6,737 nucleotides of DNA, from contig JAOPUY010000617.1 of assembly GCA_025963265.1 (NCBI GenBank), forward strand, positions 1-6,737, read 5' to 3'. The notes below the pieces were generated by a model, which worked only from the letters and a program-made list of their open reading frames with translations, was not told the DNA's origin and did not search any database. The position numbers and the translations under genes were made by a program. This stretch comes from Frankiales bacterium (lineage in GTDB: Bacteria; Actinomycetota; Actinomycetes; Mycobacteriales; Jatrophihabitantaceae). This document shows, in pieces, positions 6,577 to 6,737 of the stretch (the stretch's first letter is position 1; each line of letters begins with the position of its first letter).

Positions 6577-6737
6577 ATGACTACTGAGCAGGCCTACGCC
6601 CTGCTGGTCGCCGACTGGCGCCGGCAAGTGCACGAGCTGTACCGGGGAGTCCGGTCCGCCCACACCCCGCAGGCCGGCCACGAGCTCTGGATCGCCGGCC
6701 GGACGGAGCTGTTCGCCCAGCACGGCGCCTCGCCGCG
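6577..6737 (+). CDS. Probable DUF1684-family protein, N-terminal fragment cut by the window edge
   Basis: Fifty-three codons are visible from the ATG at 6577. The pattern DWRRQVHELYRGVR (residues 13-26), then HELWIAGRTELFAQHGASP (35-53), resembles the start of actinobacterial DUF1684 proteins, which typically read DWRR.V.ELY..VR, later W..GR..LF, and then HPQSP. Here HPQSP would be HGASP, a weaker match. The family is usually about 200-280 residues and has no established function. There is no signal peptide or membrane helix in the visible part. The frame is also open upstream to a GTG at 6487, but the extension does not look like protein of this family, so the ATG is preferred. It is transcribed divergently from the glutamate dehydrogenase gene. 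The assignment rests on recalled family pattern and only the first quarter or less of the protein. Confidence 0.6.
   Translation, partial: MTTEQAYALLVADWRRQVHELYRGVRSAHTPQAGHELWIAGRTELFAQHGASP

Noticed and set aside
6472..6723. 83-codon minus-strand frame upstream of the glutamate dehydrogenase
   Set aside because: Its first half is antisense to the start of the DUF1684-like gene and it matches no family I know. Only its last 15 codons lie wholly in the intergenic region and are kept as a tentative leader ORF.

Overview
The window is strongly GC-rich, codon third positions are mostly G or C, and protein similarity points to a high-GC actinobacterium. The main evidence is a very large (about 1600-residue) NAD-dependent glutamate dehydrogenase of the mycobacterial/streptomycete type and a DUF1684-like protein whose start resembles actinobacterial members. 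I cannot place the organism below phylum or class.

Layout, left to right. Positions 3-1673 (+) hold the 3' part of a membrane-anchored GGDEF-EAL protein, a cyclic di-GMP turnover enzyme. Its frame is open to the left edge, so the true start lies outside. Positions 1670-6469 (-) hold a complete 1599-residue NAD-glutamate dehydrogenase gene. It converges on the GGDEF-EAL gene, and the two stop codons overlap by 4 bp, so no intergenic terminator can sit between them. Positions 6470-6576 are a 107-bp divergent intergenic region. It carries the dehydrogenase ribosome binding site, a GTCAC-N6-GTGAC dyad that partly fits the actinobacterial GlnR box, a second small inverted repeat, a possible 15-codon leader ORF, and a possible leaderless start for the gene to the right. 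Positions 6577-6737 (+) hold the first 53 codons of a probable DUF1684-family protein cut by the right edge.

The three genes do not form an operon: one pair is convergent and the other divergent. The dehydrogenase links amino-acid nitrogen to the TCA cycle (glutamate to 2-oxoglutarate plus ammonium). The GGDEF-EAL protein handles second-messenger signalling from the membrane. No functional link between them is visible beyond their overlapping 3' ends.

I do not see a new multi-gene system, RNA gene, CRISPR array or mobile element. The points most worth a second look are the Asp-rich tract in the sensor part of the GGDEF-EAL protein, two Gly-to-Val changes in its GGDEF nucleotide loop, the overlapping convergent stops, and the candidate nitrogen-control site over the dehydrogenase ribosome binding site.
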